This document shows, in pieces, positions 53,500 to 64,000 of a stretch of 64,000 nucleotides of DNA. The stretch's first letter is position 1. The number at the start of each line of letters is the position of its first letter. The position numbers and the translations under genes are program-made. Under the pieces are notes generated by a model. That model was not told the origin of the DNA, did no database searches, and saw nothing but the letters and a program-made list of their open reading frames with translations. Origin of the DNA: Mesostigma viride (taxonomy: Eukaryota; Streptophyta; Mesostigmatophyceae; Mesostigmatales; Mesostigmataceae); the NCBI GenBank assembly GCA_009746045.1, contig RPFO01000104.1, positions 2,269,448 to 2,333,447 of the forward strand, read 5' to 3'.

Positions 53500-55385
53500 G
53501 CACAGGCACACAGGGCGGCTTGAGGAGAGGGCCTAGAAGGCCTGCATGACATATGGGGAGGAAGGTATGTGGCTAGGCTATTATAGCTGCATGGTGTACA
53601 CGTGGCATCTCAGCAGAGAGTAACTCCCTGCATAGGCATAGCATGGCTAAGTTCTGACTGCAACATCCATGGGAGGTCCCATTGTAGGCATGGCGTAGCT
53701 CAATACTGAAGGCATCATCCATGGGGGCCATTATGGGCGCACATGCGCGTGGGCCACATGCTAGGCTAAGCCTAGCTGACTAATCTATTATATAGTTCTA
53801 CACTACTGGTATATGTTCCCTAGTCTGAGGTGGCAGGAGGTGCCTGCCAGGGCTTGTGGTCAACGTGGATGACCGCCCCCCTCCAGACTGTAGACCGGCT
53901 TCCCCCCTGCGCGCTGCCGGAGCTGAAGGTAGGTCGGCCATAGCTCCGACGCGTCGCCGCTGTTAATGCTGGGCCAGGGTCAAGTCGTCGTCCAGCGTGA
54001 TCGAAGCGAGTCTCCGAGAGCTTCTTGCGGCATTTAAGGAACGCCAGCTTGTCCGCCATGTTCTTAAAGGTGAGGAGCACAGGCTAGGTGCCGGGCCAGC
54101 CTTACCCGGCGCGCGCGGGGGAGGCGGACAGCCGACTTCTGCAGCTCACCATGCAGTGAGTTGCATGGGGGCAAGAATGTCGCGCTTAAATGCCGTGAGA
54201 AGGCTCGTCGGGGGCTCACCTGCCGGCTGGTACGTCGGAAGTGCTTGACGATGACACTGTGGCTGCGCTTGTCGAGCTCGGCCTCCTCGCGAATGTCGAG
54301 GGCTTGTTGCTTGAGTTGTGCCGCGATGGTGGAGGTGGTGGAGGTAGTATGATGCTTAAGCAAGTCCGCCCAGGTGGAGGGAACATCACTCAGTGGCCGG
54401 GCCAGCAGGTGCCGGCTGGGCAGCGATGTCCTTCACCGCCTGGGCGGTGAGGCCGGCGGTGTCGTGCAAGTACTCAAGGGCGGTGGCGGTGGCTTGAAGG
54501 CGCTCACGGCTGGTCGAGATCGAGGAGCTGGGCGGTGATGTCGGCAGTGGAGGCGGAAATGGCAGTGGAGGTGGAGGCGGCGGTGGTGGAAAGGTGAGGA
54601 AGTTCAGTACTAAGCCAGCGTGCCGCCCATTGCTGCCACATCGGCGGCAAGGGGGGTCACGTGCTGCTGAAAGGCTTCCGTACAACGTGTAAGGATGGAA
54701 CGGAGTGTGGGGGCGGAGATGCCTGGAGCCCAGATCTCGCCATCGGAGCGCATGAGAAGGGAGTTGAGAATGGTATGCTGGAGTTCAGGGCGGGGGCACC
54801 CGAACAGCCGGCTGATGTTGTTCCAGCTGCGGCCGTCCGGGAGGAGGAGGCGATTGTTGTCGTGGAGATGGAGGCACAGGTCGTAAAGCGAAGCGTAGTC
54901 CCCGAAGAAGATGCAGGTCATGGCATCGCTCGGAGGCATGTTGGTCCAGTCGTAATCATCGACCTTGAAAGGCCGGGGCCGAAAGCGCGGTTCTGAGGGG
55001 CGTGAGGACCCTCCTGTTTTGTCGGCGGAGCGGGTGCGTTTCGGGTCAGGCGATGCAGATGGCGAGGCAGTCAGCCCGGGAGGTTGCTGGGCGACCACCA
55101 GTGCGCGACTAGCATGTCACCGCTGCCTGCTGGACCTGATGGCGAAGCTGCCGGCCTGAGCTGCAGACGTATTTTCATGGCGGAGCGCATCCGCTAAACT
55201 GCGTCAGTTGCGTCAAGGGGCGTTTGCTCGTCATATATTGCGTAATAGATTCGGAAAATTATATCAGCATGTGCGTCTTAGAAAGACGAAGCGATAGTGA
55301 TATTCACAGCTGAATTTGGGGCTCAAACGTGAAAGTTATGAGCTCCGCCGTCAGCCATGGATGGCTACCTCGTGGCTCGTGGCTC
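53500..55385 (-). mobile_element. LINE copy F, inverted relative to copy B
   Basis: On the minus strand: 5' UTR (55385-55205), ORF1 from about 55190 to stop at 53820, then 3' UTR to about 53500. ORF1 blocks are FGDYASLYDLCLHLHDNNR, AFQQHVTPLAADVAAMGG, NMADKLAFLKCRKKLSETRF and HVDHKPWQAP. At least four frameshifts break it. Its order and length match copy B, so B and F form an inverted pair with arms of about 1.9 kb separated by about 4 kb. Confidence 0.75.
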
Positions 55386-55404
55386 GGTTGGGAGTGGATG
55401 GATG

Positions 55405-56050
55405 TCATAAGTCATAATAAGTCTTGTTCTGCATGGCAGTCCAAAGAAGGGAGAGGGAGTGGATGCGGTGTTCAAACTGAGCTGGGACCACTAGGTCGGC
55501 CAGCAACATCTGGGTGTACTTCATGGCAGGCCTACCTAGCTTCCTGGGAATGTCCTTAATTGGGGCCCGGCCAGGTCGAAATATGCCGCCCTGGTTGGCC
55601 AAGCCGCTGGGGGCCGGCCAGACCAAGGGTGGTGTCGACCTGGCTGGTGCGAGCAAGATGTCCTACAAATGCTATCCTACGCTGCCTAATCTCGTCCGAA
55701 ATACGAGGCATACCCTGATACAAAGACTCTAATGACCTACGCTGGGAAAACCCTACATTCAGGACCTGTAGGAGCATCCTGTAAACCGTGCCGTCGAGCT
55801 TAGCTGCCAGTGTGGACATCCGTGAGTGTCCAGTGTCCACGCCTCGGCGCCATACGTAGGCACCGTGAGGACGAGGACCTTGAAGAGCATGCGCTTGCAG
55901 TGCTCGCCCAGGCCCTTCGAGCGCCAGTAGGTGTTGAGCGAACGGAGCCTGGCCCAGCCGGGCCAGGCCGATGCGGGTGTCCAAATCGTCAGCGGTGTCA
56001 GGGAGCATGCTCCCCAGAAAGTTTGAAGCGGTCGGGGAATTGGCATATAA
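55405..56050 (-). pseudogene. LINE reverse-transcriptase C-terminal fragment
   Basis: Minus strand blocks LPDTADD, MLFKVLVLTVPTYGAEAWTL, AAKLDGTVYRMLLQVLNVGF, ISDEIRQRRIAFVGHLARTS and LVVPAQFEHRIHSLSLLW match the C-terminal half of the RT at 23.1-23.8 kb, in several frames. It abuts the 5' end of copy F. Confidence 0.75.
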
Positions 56051-56554
56051 ATGGGGGTAGTACCCCCAACAAGTGCATGGACAAATCACTAGAGATGTTA
56101 TTTAGTGCCCCAAATCATAATTCAGCATTGTGCACATGAATTTCACGTGATATTAGCATATGTCAAATTTTAAGGTTTTTAGGGTGCCACCTCCCCTGAG
56201 ATTGAGTAAGTAAGTGCGTGAGCATGCACTTCAAAGGCATGCCATGGAGTACCCGATGAGGTACTTTCTACGCGGATCGATACTTCACCCGCGAAGGCAA
56301 GTGGCGCGACGTACTCACTCGCCTAGGTCTGGAGTCGCAGATAGCAACTCCGCGTCATCCGGACCGATCGACAAGACGTGTCTGTACGCTCGGCCATGAT
56401 GACGGGTGTGGGGGTAGGTTGCATGCTAACCCCCGATAGCCCAGGAGAATATAAAGGCTTCTCCCGGAGCCTGAGGGTGTTTATGGGCATACCCAGGGTT
56501 CACCCACAAACCCAGAGCCTTTCTCCGGGGCGTTTGCAACCGGATTCTACAATA

Positions 56555-56730
56555 TGGCCTCCCCCCGCAGATGTATTGGAACTTCTCAGTGCTGTCCGGG
56601 TCATGCTCTACAAGGGCAAGGGGTTCGCCGCGGATACCGGCAACTACTGCAGCGTCTGCCTCCAAAGCCATGCGTGCTGAAAGTCTTCATGCGTCTCAAT
56701 TGCTGAACCGCATGCGTGCCAGCCTCGCCT
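56555..56730 (+). pseudogene. LINE reverse-transcriptase N-terminal fragment
   Basis: Plus strand AVRVMLYKGKGFAADTGNY and SVCLQS match the RT start at 22.3 kb (AIRVMLYKKGSAADPGNYRG). The strand is opposite to the neighbouring C-terminal fragment, so they are separate insertions or an inversion. Confidence 0.6.
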
Positions 56731-56814
56731 GCATTGAGAAGTGGTACCGCTGCCTTCCAGGCCGGGCGGCGGAACCGTAGGCGTAGCTTCAGGGCTTAGC
56801 GCTGCCTCCAGGTG

Positions 56815-56970
56815 CGTTTGCTCGTCATAATATTGCGTAATAGCTTCGGGAAAATATATCAGCATGTGCGTCTTAGAAAGACGAAGCGATCATACATGTG
56901 GTAGTCGTGGCAAATTTTGGAGCCCAAAAGTGAAAGTTAAGGGCGCCGCTGTCAGCCATGGCTATCTCGT
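56815..56970 (-). mobile_element. Solo LINE 5' UTR
   Basis: On the minus strand it repeats the 5' UTR of copies B and F, including CTTTCTAAGACGCACATGCTGATAT and ATG ACG AGC AAA CGC, then diverges at once. It defines the element's 5' end independently. Confidence 0.6.
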
Positions 56971-57364
56971 GGCTTGTAGCAATCCTAAAGGCGTAGATAA
57001 CCCTGGCAGAGAGCTGGCATTATGATCATTGGCTTGCTCACATAATTAATTATCCACCTGCCACACCTGCTTGCATGGACATACTTCAGACAGTAACAAA
57101 GTGGCTCCTCAAGTGGACTTGATTAGGCACTGACAGATCCGTTAGGCTCATTTGTGACACAAGTCTCGACCAGAGTTGGAATGCGTTGTAGCTGGTCGGC
57201 AGGACTGGTATGCCATGACTGTGCACAAGGCGCAGTACAGTTAATTTGCTTACAATATCGCATGTACCACTGATCATGTGCTGCCACAACGAAGAATGCC
57301 TCATCATAATCTTGAAGTTCTAGGAGGCACAAAAAAAGACACGCCTAAGGACCAAACGGTTGCT
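56971..57364. other. Gene-free stretch 3' of the minus gene
   Basis: No exon, no clear repeat. Contains the minus gene's presumed 3' UTR (57364 downward); no AATAAA, and no clear TGTAA-type signal could be fixed. Confidence 0.4.
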
Positions 57365-57489
57365 TTACATGGTGTATGATGGGTACGTGACATCCCAAGG
57401 TTTCGCCGTGCACGTGCCATCTGGCGCCACTGTCAGCCGGATGACCACGGGGGCGACCGGCCGGCCCTTCCACATCAGGGGGCCGATGT
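57365..57489 (-). CDS. Unrecognised minus gene, terminal exon
   Basis: Forty codons plus stop after acceptor CCTCACAG. It completes an Asn codon with exon 58735-58594, then [20 protein letters not shown] and [18 protein letters not shown]. The phase match (1 base + 2 bases) is the main support. Confidence 0.6.
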
Positions 57490-60400
57490 CTGTGAGGCGA
57501 TGGAAAAAGCACATGATTCGTAAAATAAAAACAAAGAAAAATGGAATTCGGCTTCATGAGATAGGAACAACATTTACCTTGCGAAGCTGTATAGCATGGA
57601 ACCCACTGGTCACTATACCGGTCACTATAACTCTTGGGTGAGTGCCTTGCAAAGCCATAGAACCCCGTCTAGCAATTTAAGAGTAACAAGCCACGTCCAG
57701 TAAAATCCCCCCGTTGCATGGTAATCAGCCCTTGATAGGGACAAATTTAAGCGCCACGATTGGTTAATTAAGAGACAGGCATTGTAAGGTGTGGTCGATC
57801 ATTTTGCCACGAGTCCCGTAAGTTAATCAACTTTTTTGAAAGCCTACTTATAATCTTCTTTTAAAAACATGCCATGTACCTATCGCAGCTCATCTTCGAC
57901 GCCAAACAAATTCACAAGGGCCTAGGTGTAAAAACCAGAAACTAACAGACGCGCGGACACACATGCACAGAAACGAGGGCGATGTGCAATCAGAACGTGG
58001 CATGAAATACGGAGCAGAATGGTCCCTCTCTATATGGTCCCTTTCACATCATAAACATAACCCTTCCCCTTTCTAGAAAAAGGGACTGCCTATTCAGATC
58101 ATAGTACATGAACTCCGTCTTTCCTCTGGAAAGTAGATTCATCAATATTTTGTTCATTCTTTTTTCTAAACAGGAGCTGCCCTTATGCTTCCTTCGGAGT
58201 GCAGCGGGCGCATAAGCAACACATCATCAATAATAAGCCGCCATTTTTCGAAGGGTGGACTCCTTAGTCCTCGTAGATAAGGTAGAAGACATATTCATTC
58301 TTATAGACAACAACATCTGGCCCAGAGACTAAAACACACACACACAGGTGAAAATCTTCCAGGGTGAACATCCTTGGTCTATGTAGGAAGAGGCAGTACA
58401 CTTGTTGCTTTGGAGCGCAGCATCCATCCTAAGAGCACATAACTGTTAGAAGGTAGCCAGGACCCCTGCGTCCTTAGTTCATTCGGCAGAAGACTTACTC
58501 CGTCCTATAAAGGGCACCGGCAGTGTCGGAACCACAGTACCATCTTGAACGGCTTAGTTCATTACTATCGCCAACACATCGTACAAGACTTACTCGTTCC
58601 TTTGGTGCGCAGCAGGCGGCCCATGAAGGCATCGCGCTTGAGCCTCTGGGTGACCCCCAGGTTGACCCACTGCTTTACAGCGGGCGCGTTGGCAGGCCGG
58701 CAGCCCAGCAAGTTGCCCTCCATATCTGTCACGACCTGCGATCGGAGAAACAAAGGGGAATCCACACAAGCAACAGAAATCATGAGAAGAATGATCACCG
58801 TCGCGGCCTACAGTAACCAGAGCGGAGCAGGGGGGCTAAGAATGGGATTGATACAGGAAATTATCTCACAAGAAAAGCAGTAGTAATAATGCTACACTAC
58901 ACATGCATTGGCATGAGCATCGACAGTGCCCAGACGAACGGCGTGAGAGACCACCGCGCCTGCGATTCCTTGATAGCACAAAGCAGCTAAGAATGGAGGT
59001 AGGAGCCATGACCTAATTAATTAAATAATAAAGAACAGAACTCTGTTGGGAGCTTATGTAACACACAGCCCTGAGAGGGGGCATATGGTTTGTAATACAT
59101 TCTGAGCTACAACCTGCAGGTGGAGGGATGTAAATCGCCACCTACTCTGGGTGCACAAGGTGCACCTGCACCACCATGATGTATCATACCTTAAAGGCCT
59201 GGCATGGGGTGGAGGATTATTATGGCTAGGCAATGGCTAGGGTGCATGGCAGCTCAGCAGAGAGCAACTCTCTGCATGGGCAAAACATGACTAAATAAAG
59301 CTAGGCATCATCTGGTGTGGGGCTCATCATAGGCACACATGTACATGGCTAAATAATGCTAAGTCATCAGCTGGTATGGGGCCCATAATGGGGCCCATAA
59401 TGGGGCCCATAATGGGGCGTACATGTACAAGGCCACGTTGGCTAGGCCTTACTATTCTACACTACTGCTGCTGTAGCCCCCTAAGCTGGGCCATGACCTA
59501 GTCTAGTGCTAAAGGTGCTAGGTGCAATGAGCCTTCCCTCCCCTCCCCTCCCCTCCCCTCCCCTCCCCTCCCCTCCCTCCCCTCCCCTCCCCTCCCCTCC
59601 CCTCCCCTCCCCTCCCCTCCCCTCCCCTCCCCTCCCTCCCCTCCCCTCCCCTCCCCTCCCTCCCCTCCCCTCCCCTCCCCTCCCTCCCCTCCCTCCCCCT
59701 CCCCTCCCCTCCCCTCCCCTCCCCTCCCCTCCCTCCCTCCCCTCCCCTCCCCTCCCCTCCCCTCCCTCCCCTCCCTCCCTCCCCTCCCCTCCCCTCCCTC
59801 CCCTCCCCTCCCCTCCGTTTCCGTCCATCCCTTTCTCTCACCTGGAACTGCAGCTCATCTGTGAAGGTGCACCATGGCAGTATCTAATTAAATGTATTCC
59901 AGTGCATATATATATGGTTATAGGGCTATAGGAGTCACTAAAGTGATCACTGGTGGGAATTAGCACGGGGACTGCTGCTCCTCGGTGCGTGCGAGACTAG
60001 CTTATTTATTCACATCATGGTACAAATGTACACAGATAATAGCTGACCATCCCTTCTTATCCCACCCACCTGGAAGTGAAGCTCCTCAGTGTGCGTGAGC
60101 GTGCCGCCATGCTTGGCGGGCCGCGTGTCGCCCGCCCAGGACACCGCCAGCTGGCAGAGGCGGTCCAGGGTGGCCGGGGGGACCGCATCGTTGTAGGGGA
60201 GGAGCGCCGGTGACCGCTGCGAGGATTACAAAAGGCAAATAATGCGAGTGACACAGAAAAAGAAAACGGTCATTACACAGTTGGAAGGCAGGGAGGGATA
60301 TCGTATCCTTTGCTCGGTTGCCGCTGGCTGCCAAAATGATCATGTCAAAATGATCATGCCGAACAAACGAACAAATAGGTCATAGAGAGCAAACATGATA

Positions 60401-62616
60401 CCCAGGCTAATCATAGACAGCAAACACGGTACCATTCACAGCAAACACAGCAAACACAGCATGGTACGCATGCGGCAGACAGGCAACACCAACCAAGCAC
60501 GCACTGACAGCTCAAACAGAAAAGGTTTGCCTAAAAGCCAAGATTAAGGAATTGTTGGATTCTTATCGACAATGCAGCGAACAAACTCTTAAAATTAGGT
60601 GGAAAAGGAAGGAAACAAAGTCTAAGGCCCTTTCCACATTCGTCAGTTCCGGGCAGCGAGGGTCCTACTTCGGCCGATTCCGGAACTAGAGGTTTCCACA
60701 CTTGACCGTCCAATTAGACCGCTAATTGGACGCGACCGCTAATTCGACCGGAACTGGGGTGGAACTCCCGGAACTGCAAAAAAGCAGTTTCGGCCAATTC
60801 CCATCAGAATTAGGGTCAAGAAAGGTAGGTCGAGTTGTTGAAACCGGCGGGGAAAGCGCCAGGACGGGACCGATCGGATCTGGTTGTGGAAAGGAGGTCC
60901 CGATCAATTCGCCGCTATTTCGCCGCGCCAATTATACCTCGAACCTATATTTCCGGCCCGGACCAATCCGAGTCCTCCCAATTCGCGCCTGGACGGCAGC
61001 ACATGTGGAAAGGCCCTAACAAGGTGGAATATATTTAGGGAGGGGGCGAGAATCAGGGTGGGGGAAACAAGGTCCCGCCCGGTGTCCCACCATGTGCGAC
61101 TTGTTTATTATACTGTACTACAGTACACAATCTGAAAAACCGACCTTGTGCGACGTGAGCTGCAACGAGCTGCACGAGCGAATGGAGCTGCTCGTGCAAT
61201 CTGAGTTGAGAGCACCACCCTGCACAGGCGACTTGTAACATGTACTACAGCAGACAATGTTGGAAAAACCCACCTTGCGCAGCTTGCTGGCGTCCGGGCC
61301 CACCCGGCCCAGCCCCCCCGAGCAGCTATCCCGCAGTGACACCAGTGCCGGACGCAAGTTCTCCGCCGCAAACACCGCCGCCGCATCCAGCCACCGGCCC
61401 TGGTCGCCCCCAGCCCTTCCTCTACCCCCTTCACCTCCCCTGTCGCCAGCTGGCGCTGACAAGGACAAAGACGACGCGGATGAAGGGGAAGGAGATGCGG
61501 AAGAGGATGGGGTAGAGGATGACGTGCTGGCGCCGGGGATGGCGCTCGTGCTGGCGGTGACTACGATGGCGTCGCCGCCGTCACCGCCGCGGGTGCCAGG
61601 TGTCGCATCCCCGTCGCTCCCCGCGAGCACGCCCCATCCGCTGGCGGTTGCAGAGGGGAGAGCACACCCCTGCGAACGCTGGAATAATAATGCCTGGGGA
61701 ACACCGCGGGCACCCGCGAATGCCAGCACACCGCCAACCGCGAGGGCCCCTAACGCGCGTGGCAGGTGTCGCGACCACGAGGTTTGTCGCGGCTGTGGGG
61801 GTGACGGGTGGTGGGAGCCCGCGTCGAGGCGGGACGTGCCAGTGGTATGCAAGCGATTTAATAAAACAATGCATAACATGAGCGAAATCAAGAAAGTAAC
61901 CCTTTCCAGTTAGATTAAAAATACCACACTGCATAAATCCCGCATGGGGGGGGGGAACAGTTGGGTGGGTGGGTGGTGGGAGCGGCGGCGGCGGGTGGTG
62001 TGGGGGTGGGGGTGGGGAGGGGGGAATCAGCATAATTGCATAGAAGCGAAACGCATAATAGACCGTCCAAACAAAGGGTAATCCAAACAAAGGGCTTTGG
62101 GCAAGCAATTATAGCACATATCTAATTTGTAGCAGCCGAGATATCGATATACAATTAAGTAAGGTTAGGATATTTAATAAGAAAGTTTGAACACGCGCTT
62201 ACCTGCGCGCGAGGCAGCTGCACCCAAAGTGCTTTTCTTGTAAGGCAACACAACACATCTTGTTTATAACGAATACTATCCAAAGTACCAGGCTCTCAAT
62301 AAGCGCTCATCTGCGGGCATGGCAGAAGCAGCTCTTGTGTCATTAGTCACCATGCAACACAATACTAATGTGTATGGTTCATAGTATTACACTACAGAGC
62401 ATACTGAGCCCTTATAATAACAGCAGATATACCACTAGTATTCTAATAAAGAGTACCCCAAGCCCTTATGATGACAGTAGATAGAGTACTCGAATAGAGA
62501 GTGAACTAAGCCCTCACCTGCGTGCGCGGCAGCAGCAGCTCGCGGGCCCCAAACGAGCGCGCGGGCAGCGTGGCAGTATCCGCCGTGATCATGCTCACCG
62601 CTTCCGCCAGGTCACC
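57365..62616 (-). CDS. Unrecognised multi-exon protein, 5' end missing
   Basis: Minus-strand exons 62616-62518, 61792-61274, 60216-60070, 58735-58594 and 57489-57365 join in frame (phases 0,0,0,1) to about 343 residues ending TAA. Exon contents: [20 protein letters not shown] to ELLLPRTQ; a 173-codon Ser/Gly-rich exon with a hydrophobic stretch ([15 protein letters not shown]) and ending [13 protein letters not shown] to [24 protein letters not shown] to [26 protein letters not shown] to [29 protein letters not shown] to YPSYTM. All five have strong GT/AG borders. The C-terminal part looks like a compact beta-rich domain but I do not recognise it. Upstream exons probably lie beyond 64000. Confidence 0.65.
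57583..57660 (+). repeat. Dispersed repeat, partner at 39365-39441
   Basis: Same 77-bp block as at 39365, about 18 kb away, located upstream (minus sense) of the terminal exon of the minus gene, in an intron. Possibly part of a short interspersed family. Confidence 0.7.
59012..59470 (-). mobile_element. LINE 3' UTR copy inside an intron of the minus gene
   Basis: On the minus strand it runs from CTACACTACT... (59470) through the shared block GAGGGTGCAGG... equivalents to a hairpin and TTATTATTTAATTAATTAGG tail at 59012. It matches the 3' UTRs at 24.0, 49.4, 49.9 and 53.6 kb. Only the 3' end was inserted (5'-truncated). Confidence 0.7.
59532..59815. repeat. (CCCCT)n pentanucleotide tract
   Basis: CCCCT with frequent loss of one C, 284 bp, in an intron of the minus gene (between 60070 and 58735). 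Confidence 0.97.
60626..61016. mobile_element. MITE, PIF/Harbinger (Tourist-like)
   Basis: 391 bp bounded by inverted repeats GGCCCTTTCCACAT and (right end, reverse complement) GGGCCTTTCCACAT, 13 of 14 identical, flanked by a 3-bp TAA duplication (60623-60625 and 61017-61019). Sub-terminal copies GGTTTCCACAC (60691) and TTGTGGAAAGG (60885) repeat the end motif. No coding capacity. A TWA target and GG-starting termini are typical of Harbinger elements. It sits in an intron of the minus gene. Confidence 0.75.
61274..61792 (-). CDS. Unrecognised minus gene, 173-codon exon
   Basis: Acceptor CACCCCCACAG after a pyrimidine tract; donor AAG/GTGGGT. The start is basic ([12 protein letters not shown]) and precedes a hydrophobic 16-mer. 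The middle is Ser/Pro/Thr-rich. The end is helical ([20 protein letters not shown]). The hydrophobic segment could be a membrane anchor. Confidence 0.55.
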
Positions 62617-62619
62617 CTG

Positions 62620-62745
62620 GGGTTGTGGGGTTGTGATGGTAGCGGTGGTCAGGGGCCGGTAATTGTGGTTGTGATGGTGGTTGTGGGGTTGGGGTTGGGG
62701 TTGGCGGTGGGGTGGGGGGAGGGGGAGGGGGAGGAGGAGGTAGGT
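62620..62745. repeat. G/T-rich simple tract
   Basis: GGTTGTGG and GGGGGAGG runs that, read on the minus strand, form the C-rich pyrimidine tract before exon 62616-62518. Confidence 0.8.
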
Positions 62746-62879
62746 AAATTGGGTTTTAAGTATAGCCCATACAAGCATAGAAACCAGCAGCCCTCCAGCA
62801 GTCCATGCACTCTGTAGTATGCCATCCAATGGCCATGTAACACTTAGATAATGGCGGCACTTGTACCTTGTAACTTAGC

Positions 62880-63690
62880 AGGCACCAGTCAATCTTATAG
62901 TACCCACCATATAGTACCTATCATATACCACATAGCACCTATCATATAGTATCTGTCACATAGCACCTATCATATAGTACCTGTCACATAGCACCTATCA
63001 AATAGTATCTATCACATAGTACATATCATATAGTATTTATCACACAGCACCTATCAGATAGTATTTATCACATAGCACCTATCATATAGTAGTATCTGCC
63101 ACATAGCACCTATCATATAGTATTTATCACATAGCACCTATCATATAGTATCTGCCACATAGCACCTATCATATAGTATTTATCACATAGCACCTATCAA
63201 ATAGTATCTATCACATAGTACATATCATATAGTATTTATCACATAGCACCTATCAGATAGTATTTATCACATAGCACCTATCATATAGTATCTGCCACAT
63301 AGCACCTATCAAATAGTATCTATCACATAGTACATATCATATAGTATTTATCACATAGCACCTATCAGATAGTATTTATCACATAGCACCTATCATATAG
63401 TATCTGCCACATAGCACCTATCATATAGTATTTATCACATAGCACCTATCATATAGTATCTATCACATAGCACCTATCATATAGTATCTATCACATAGCA
63501 CCTATCATATAGTATCTATCACATAGTACATATCATATAGTATTTATCACATAGTACATATCATATAGTATTTATCACAAAGCACCTATCAGATAGTATC
63601 CACCACATAGTACCTATCATATGGAATCTATCATACAGTGTATATCACGTGGCATCTATCATACAGTATCTACCATATAGTCACTTGGAG
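62880..63690. repeat. ~28-bp minisatellite (CACATAGCACCTATCATATAGTAT), ~28 copies
   Basis: Alternating half-units ATCACATAGCACCT and ATCATATAGTATTT with local higher-order repetition. Presumed intron of the minus gene. Confidence 0.93.
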
Positions 63691-64000
63691 CCCAGCACAC
63701 CATGCGGGCTTCTTGGGCACAACCGCCCATCCTTGCACTAACCCATGTCACACGTCGCGCACACAGGAGACAACGAGAGCAGGCCTGACACTAGTATAAT
63801 ACAGTGACCACACCATGCATTCGACAGCGAGAGCAGGCCAAACGTAATAGACCGTTCTATCTGCCCGCCTCTGTCCGTTCCAGTTACCGGCTGGCGACCA
63901 ACTTATCTCCGGGCTGGTGCTAGCAGGGCACATAAATCTTCCATTAAATGTTAAAAATGCTCGTCCACCCTACCAGGTAGCTGGGAGTAAGCAAGGCCCT
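63691..64000. other. Right edge, nothing supported
   Basis: No exon with clear borders on either strand. The upstream exons of the minus gene may start beyond the edge. Confidence 0.4.

Noticed and set aside
59481-59931. ORFs over the (CCCCT)n tract
   Set aside because: Simple-repeat translation.
60726-61135. Overlapping plus ORFs of 67-97 codons
   Set aside because: They lie inside the MITE and its flank and have no protein-like features.

Overview
The window is eukaryotic nuclear DNA. The genes are cut into short exons with GT/AG borders, the introns are packed with tandem repeats, and there are nested non-LTR retrotransposons. Nothing prokaryotic (operons, Shine-Dalgarno sites, CRISPR, prophage) is visible. 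The best-recognised protein is a plant-type polyamine/amino-acid (PUT/LAT) permease. Together with a TTTAGGG-like interstitial repeat and a repeat-rich genome with GC-rich exons, this suggests a green-lineage organism, most likely a green alga. I cannot name the species from sequence alone.

Four multi-exon genes can be rebuilt by joining splice phases. (1) Minus strand, 9625 to about 1203, continuing off the left edge: an MFSD6-like major-facilitator transporter, with five exons seen. (2) Plus strand, 10898-19679: a complete six-exon polyamine/amino-acid permease of about 552 residues with a histidine-rich N-terminus. (3) Plus strand, 26817 to about 46205: a fourteen-exon protein of about 1,800 residues with IQ motifs and long disordered segments, function unknown. 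(4) Minus strand, 62616-57365, 5' part missing or off the right edge: an unrecognised protein, five exons seen. A weaker lone exon lies at 25369-25466.

Between and inside the genes lie about 25 micro- and minisatellite arrays, including a 1.1-kb relay of three related simple repeats at 20757-21885. A reverse-transcriptase LINE copy lies at 22.1-24.2 kb. A graveyard of LINE pieces lies at 46.8-57 kb: ORF1-type copies in both orientations, a CCHC/endonuclease C-terminus, RT fragments, and solo 5' and 3' UTRs. There is also a Harbinger/Tourist-like MITE at 60626-61016 and a fold-back element near 14.5 kb. All LINE open reading frames seen are broken.

The most unusual observation is that the introns are not random. 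At many exon borders in all four genes, the splice junction itself (the last or first 10-40 exon bases plus the adjoining donor or acceptor) is repeated inside the neighbouring intron. Sometimes this is one or a few decayed copies spaced 50-700 bp apart, and sometimes a long minisatellite (32 bp x ~75, 46 bp x ~37, 87 bp x ~5, 72 bp x ~4, 24 bp x ~10). I call these splice-junction echoes. They suggest introns growing by local duplication anchored at splice sites, and they supply many decoy splice sites.
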